Under the pieces are notes generated by a model. The model made no database searches, was not told the DNA's origin, and was given only the letters and a program-made list of their open reading frames with translations. A stretch of 25,860 nt of DNA from the NCBI GenBank assembly GCA_900546665.1, contig URDY01000035.1:1-25860 (forward strand). The letters are read 5' to 3'. Position numbers and translations under genes: made by a program. Source of the stretch: an uncultured Paraprevotella sp. GTDB taxonomy: Bacteria > Bacteroidota > Bacteroidia > Bacteroidales > Bacteroidaceae. Positions 23,386 through 25,860 of the stretch are shown one piece after another. Position 1 is the first letter of the stretch; each line of letters begins with the position of its first letter.

Positions 23386-24295
23386 AATCTTTGGGTTTGA
23401 ATCGGGTTATATTCTGATTGTTCATATCGAAAAGTATGATTTCATTATGGGCGTCTGTACGTCTGCTGCTTATGGCATCTTTGGCTTTTTGCAATTCGTC
23501 AAGTTCAACCTGACGAATTGCTATGCTGTCGCCCGTGAGGATCGGTAACTCATCATCTGAATGCATAATGCCTACATAACGGTTCATACGGAACAGGATC
23601 CGCCAGCTGAAAATGGGATAAGCAGGAACCAATGGGAGTTTATAATCAGCCAGATATGGCAGGTAAGGTGCTGCGTCATTCATGTCGAGTATAGGCTTGT
23701 GGCATGTTATATCCGTGAAGTCACCGGTATTGTACATCATCAATACTCCGCGATCTACTGGAGGTGTCTTTTGTGATAATTGGTGAAGACGGATGGTTGT
23801 AGAAAGTTTTATGCCATCTAAATTGGCCATATCTTTCAATTCTTTAAGGAAACAGAAATAGGTGTCACGTGTACGCATGCTCCAGTCGCAGTCTATTTGT
23901 ATTTCTCTTACGTTGGCTATATCGTTGGTTGTGTTCATTTGTTTGATTCGTTTATATATTTTTTCGGCCAGCCCGTTAATCTGGTGAGTCATACAGCTGT
24001 TAACAATGAATACAACCGGTATTATTTCAATATTATCGGGAACTGGGGTAATAAAACGGAGCGTCGCGTTGGGGGTAGGTTCACCCTGGTCGTCGACTAC
24101 ATCAAAATATCTTAGATACATACGACTGATGGCATGGTCATGAATAAATTTTTCTTTTGTACTGTCCATTCGCATAGTAGTACTCCAGTAATATATGGAA
24201 CGTACAGTTCCGTTATTGTCATTGCTGTTGTTACATGATATTAGGATTGAGACTGTCAATATCATGATGAAAGTGTAGATTATGGCTCTCTTCAT
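23363..24295 (-). CDS. DUF3142-like lipoprotein (310 aa)
   Basis: The signal MKRAIIYTFIMILTVSILIS is followed by CNNS, a lipobox with Cys 21, so the protein is exported and probably lipid-anchored. The body fits my memory of DUF3142: IYYWSTTMRMD at the start, MYLRYFDVVDD, then VVFIVNSC, REIQIDCDWSMRTRDTYFCF, KLSTTIRLHQL and VDRGVLMMYNTGDF. These alternating strands with Asp/Trp-rich loops suggest a TIM-barrel, glycosidase-like fold. The IDCDWS acid pair would be candidate active-site residues; no activity is established. I chose the ATG at 24295 because it starts the signal; the longer frame to 24406 would cover the -7 box at 24386-24393. It overlaps the 723-residue gene by 23 bases. Confidence 0.65.
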   Translation of the reverse strand: MKRAIIYTFIMILTVSILISCNNSNDNNGTVRSIYYWSTTMRMDSTKEKFIHDHAISRMYLRYFDVVDDQGEPTPNATLRFITPVPDNIEIIPVVFIVNSCMTHQINGLAEKIYKRIKQMNTTNDIANVREIQIDCDWSMRTRDTYFCFLKELKDMANLDGIKLSTTIRLHQLSQKTPPVDRGVLMMYNTGDFTDITCHKPILDMNDAAPYLPYLADYKLPLVPAYPIFSWRILFRMNRYVGIMHSDDELPILTGDSIAIRQVELDELQKAKDAISSRRTDAHNEIILFDMNNQNITRFKPKDYEKIYLR

Positions 24296-24385
24296 TGCAG
24301 GAAATATAATACGTATGTAGGATAGGTACGGACATAAATGAAAAGTCAGTTCAGCTAGGATTGTACCGCGCCATTCTATATGTTG

Positions 24386-24393
24386 CAAATATA
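24386..24393 (-). promoter_or_regulatory. -7 box of the DUF3142-like operon
   Basis: On the minus strand TATATTTG matches TAnnTTTG. It lies 91 bases before the ATG at 24295, giving a leader of roughly 80 bases. No well-spaced TTTG is present. Confidence 0.5.
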
Positions 24394-24550
24394 AAAGAAA
24401 AACCAAATAGTTGGTCTTCCATCGGTTATTTTATGCAGAAGAAATATATCCGTCTGTTGCTTTTTGTCTTTTCGTATTCGTTTATTCTTTCCTGAATAAT
24501 CGTTTTTTTGCCCAGGAAATACCCTAAAGTCGTTTTTTTCAAAGTTTGCT

Positions 24551-25018
24551 TTCACCTATTCACATTATATATTAACTATTTGATAATTAATGCACTGAAT
24601 GGTGAAATGTTATATTTCACTTGCTTCACGCTTTGTCTCACTCATTTTCAGACATTCTGATAAGGTTTTTTGTTTTTTTTCGATAAAATAGAATCAGAAA
24701 TAAACTCCTTCAGTCAGCCTGAGAATGCCTGTACACGCTTTTTGGGGGGTGTTTTTTATTTGAAAAGCCAGATTGGGAAGTGCCGTTTTTTTAAAAGGAC
24801 TTTTGCTGGAAAACTCGGCTTACTTTCAAAAAAGTAAGCTTTACTTTTTAAAAAGTAAGCCTTACTTTTTTGAAAATGTAATGATTTTAGAAAACGAAAG
24901 CTTTAAGATTATTTTTAAATTAAAAAGAATTTTGACTTGTGAAACCATCTGTGAAGGAGGTGTGAAGGATATGGTTCACCCTGAAATCCGCATTAACAAA
25001 GGAACGTGAATAGGTGAA
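24551..25018. repeat. 13-bp inverted repeat flanking about 440 bases
   Basis: TTCACCTATTCAC at 24551-24563 recurs as its exact complement GTGAATAGGTGAA at 25006-25018. The flanks do not extend the match. Nothing coding lies between. Confidence 0.5.
24818..24872. repeat. Tandem palindromic repeat (GTAAGC / GCTTAC units)
   Basis: AAAGTAAGC occurs at 24831 and 24852, 21 bases apart, alternating with CTTACTTT copies. TTACTTTTTAAAAAGTAA (24841-24858) is a perfect 18-base palindrome, and CTTACTTT/AAAGTAAG (24819-24838) is a hairpin with loop CAAA. The units can pair in several ways. Confidence 0.8.
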
Positions 25019-25226
25019 GGAGAAAAAGAATAATTTAATATGGCATTATGAAGATTTTACAAATAGAATTAGTCGTGTTGGGGTTTGTCTGTTTTTTTGT
25101 CTTGAAATCTTTTGTTTGTCGGAAGATTAGTGTGACCTATATATCAGAAATAAAAGTAAAAAGGTACATTTGTTAAATATCCCTAATATAGTTAACCATG
25201 TAACCATTCTATTTTCCGCCATGACA

Positions 25227-25257
25227 ATTTTATCGGCTGTTTTTCAGCCGATAAAAT
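25227..25257. terminator. 13-bp hairpin just outside the IS end
   Basis: ATTTTATCGGCTG and CAGCCGATAAAAT pair perfectly around TTTTT. Neither side has a separate T-run, though the stem ends in A/T pairs. It may be a terminator of a former gene or shield the IS from outside transcription. Confidence 0.5.
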
Positions 25258-25262
25258 AAAAA

Positions 25263-25860
25263 TGTCTGGAAAAGCCACGCGACTTTGACCCTTTTGGCCA
25301 AACAGGATTTGCCCACCTTTGGCTACAATATGATTGACCCTTTAAAGTCCTGGTGTTGGGGGTTAATTTTATTTTACACTTTTAAAATTTCCCGTTTTTC
25401 TTAGACCTTAACTTTCGCATACTTTCACCATATAACTCTATGGTATGAGCCGTATGTATGATGCGGTCAAGGATTGCATCGGCAATTGTCGGGTCACCTA
25501 CCATGTCATACCAGTTGGAGGATGGGTACTGCGATGTGATGATGATGGATTTCCGTTCATGCCTGTCCTCGATGATTTCAAGCAGTATGGGACGCTCCTT
25601 TGCGTCAAGCGGTACGATGAACAGGTCGTCAAGGATGAGTAACTGGCAGCGCTCAATCTTCTTGAGTTCCGTTTCAAGTGTACCTTTGACTTTGGCGACT
25701 TTCAGCGCACCGAGCAGTTTTGGGGCATTGGCATAGAAGGTTCGGAATCCCCTTTTGCATGCTTCATGTCCGAGGGCACAGGCCAGATAGCTTTTCCCCG
25801 TTCCTGAAGAACCGGTAATGAAAAGGTTCTGTGCCTTATGCACAAAATCAAGGGTGGCGA
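25263..25860 (-). mobile_element. IS21-family insertion sequence, istB-side end, partial
   Basis: The element is recognised by istB and by three related motifs outside it: TTTGACCCTTTTGGC (25284-25298), TTTGCCCACCTTTGGC (25308-25323) and TTGACCCTTTAAAG (25334-25347), at 24-25 base intervals. Repeated subterminal motifs of this kind are usual for IS21 ends. TGTCTGG at 25263 is my guess for the terminus, since IS21 elements begin TG; the exact boundary is uncertain. istA and the other end lie right of the window. Confidence 0.6.
25382..25860 (-). CDS. istB: IS21-type ATP-binding helper IstB, 5' part cut by window edge
   Basis: IstB is an AAA+ ATPase that assembles on DNA and activates the IstA transposase. 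The visible 159 codons are the C-terminal part. They carry Walker A GSSGTGKS, Walker B LLILDDLF, the sensor-1-like IIITSQYP segment and the family signature PSSNWYDMVGDPTIADAILD followed by RIIHTAHTIEL. The frame continues to the right edge (residues TLDFV before HKAQN), so the start codon is outside the window and the Met at 25843 is internal. It ends at a TAA at 25382, about 120 bases before the inferred IS end. istA should precede it, to the right. Confidence 0.95.
   Translation of the reverse strand, partial: ATLDFVHKAQNLFITGSSGTGKSYLACALGHEACKRGFRTFYANAPKLLGALKVAKVKGTLETELKKIERCQLLILDDLFIVPLDAKERPILLEIIEDRHERKSIIITSQYPSSNWYDMVGDPTIADAILDRIIHTAHTIELYGESMRKLRSKKNGKF

Larger units (their letters stand above)
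24407..25262. other. Gene-free, palindrome-rich region beside the IS element
   Basis: There is no convincing gene in about 850 bases. It contains a small palindrome GTGAAAT/ATTTCAC near 24602-24620, the tandem palindromes at 24818-24872, and several TTCAC/GTGAA motifs including a 13-bp inverted pair. It also holds a 42-codon frame at 25048-25176 with one hydrophobic stretch and a strong hairpin at 25227-25257. Homopolymer T runs are frequent. It may be decayed mobile or repetitive DNA. Confidence 0.5.

Noticed and set aside
24818..24872. CRISPR-like array
   Set aside because: The units abut without unique spacers and no cas gene is present.
24773..25009. Plus-strand frame of 78 codons with KSKLYFL/KSKPYFF repeats
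   Set aside because: The repeats are a by-product of the 21-base tandem palindromes, since 21 is a multiple of three. No start signal or domain is visible.
25843..25843. Start codon of IstB at the Met at 25843
   Set aside because: The frame stays open to the window edge with IstB-like residues before this Met, so it is internal.

Overview
The window looks like a chromosomal segment from a Bacteroidaceae genome (Bacteroides or Phocaeicola type). The evidence is AT-rich intergenic DNA, Bacteroides-type promoters (TTTG at -33, TAnnTTTG at -7), a hybrid sensor kinase paired with a sigma-54 activator, lipoproteins with Bacteroides-style signals, a MetH that stops before the reactivation domain, and an IS21-type element. 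Genus assignment is inference. Coordinates were worked out by hand from the sequence.

Left part (1-8233). The window opens inside the last 76 bases of a group II intron. Then come a rubrerythrin gene and, convergent to it, tRNA-Trp with a textbook promoter. On the minus strand follow a small secreted protein made of 16-residue repeats, a sigma-54 response regulator and a large hybrid kinase (HK-REC-HPt). The repeat-protein gene has a near-consensus -24/-12 sigma-54 promoter, with three TGTGGAA boxes at enhancer distance, which suggests it is a target of the adjacent regulator. Upstream of the kinase lies a small HTH gene broken by one missing A in an A-run. A fused ThrE-type exporter on the plus strand ends at a strong bidirectional terminator.

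Middle (8234-17372). A DUF4375/DMP19-like gene, smpB and metH form a minus-strand operon. A plus-strand cluster runs the other way: a NapH-NapG-like fused polyferredoxin with an internal twin-arginine motif, a Tat-lipoprotein aldo/keto reductase with two Fe-S motifs, a DUF1893 protein, an ECF-S-like membrane protein, TatA and TatC. The two probable Tat clients and the minimal translocase are encoded together. I infer an envelope electron-transfer or reductase module that travels with its own export machinery.

Right part (17373-25860). A lipoprotein with TPR-like helices, a membrane segment and a LuxR-type HTH is followed by a small lipoprotein, a TlpA-like thioredoxin, and a two-gene operon (a DUF3142-like lipoprotein and a 723-residue exported helical protein). 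About 0.9 kb of gene-free, palindrome-rich DNA separates this from the end of an IS21-family element, whose istB runs off the right edge.

The strongest candidates for something new are the sigma-54/repeat-protein circuit (1459-6143), the Tat client-plus-translocase cluster (12344-17372) and the frameshifted HTH gene (6276-6502).
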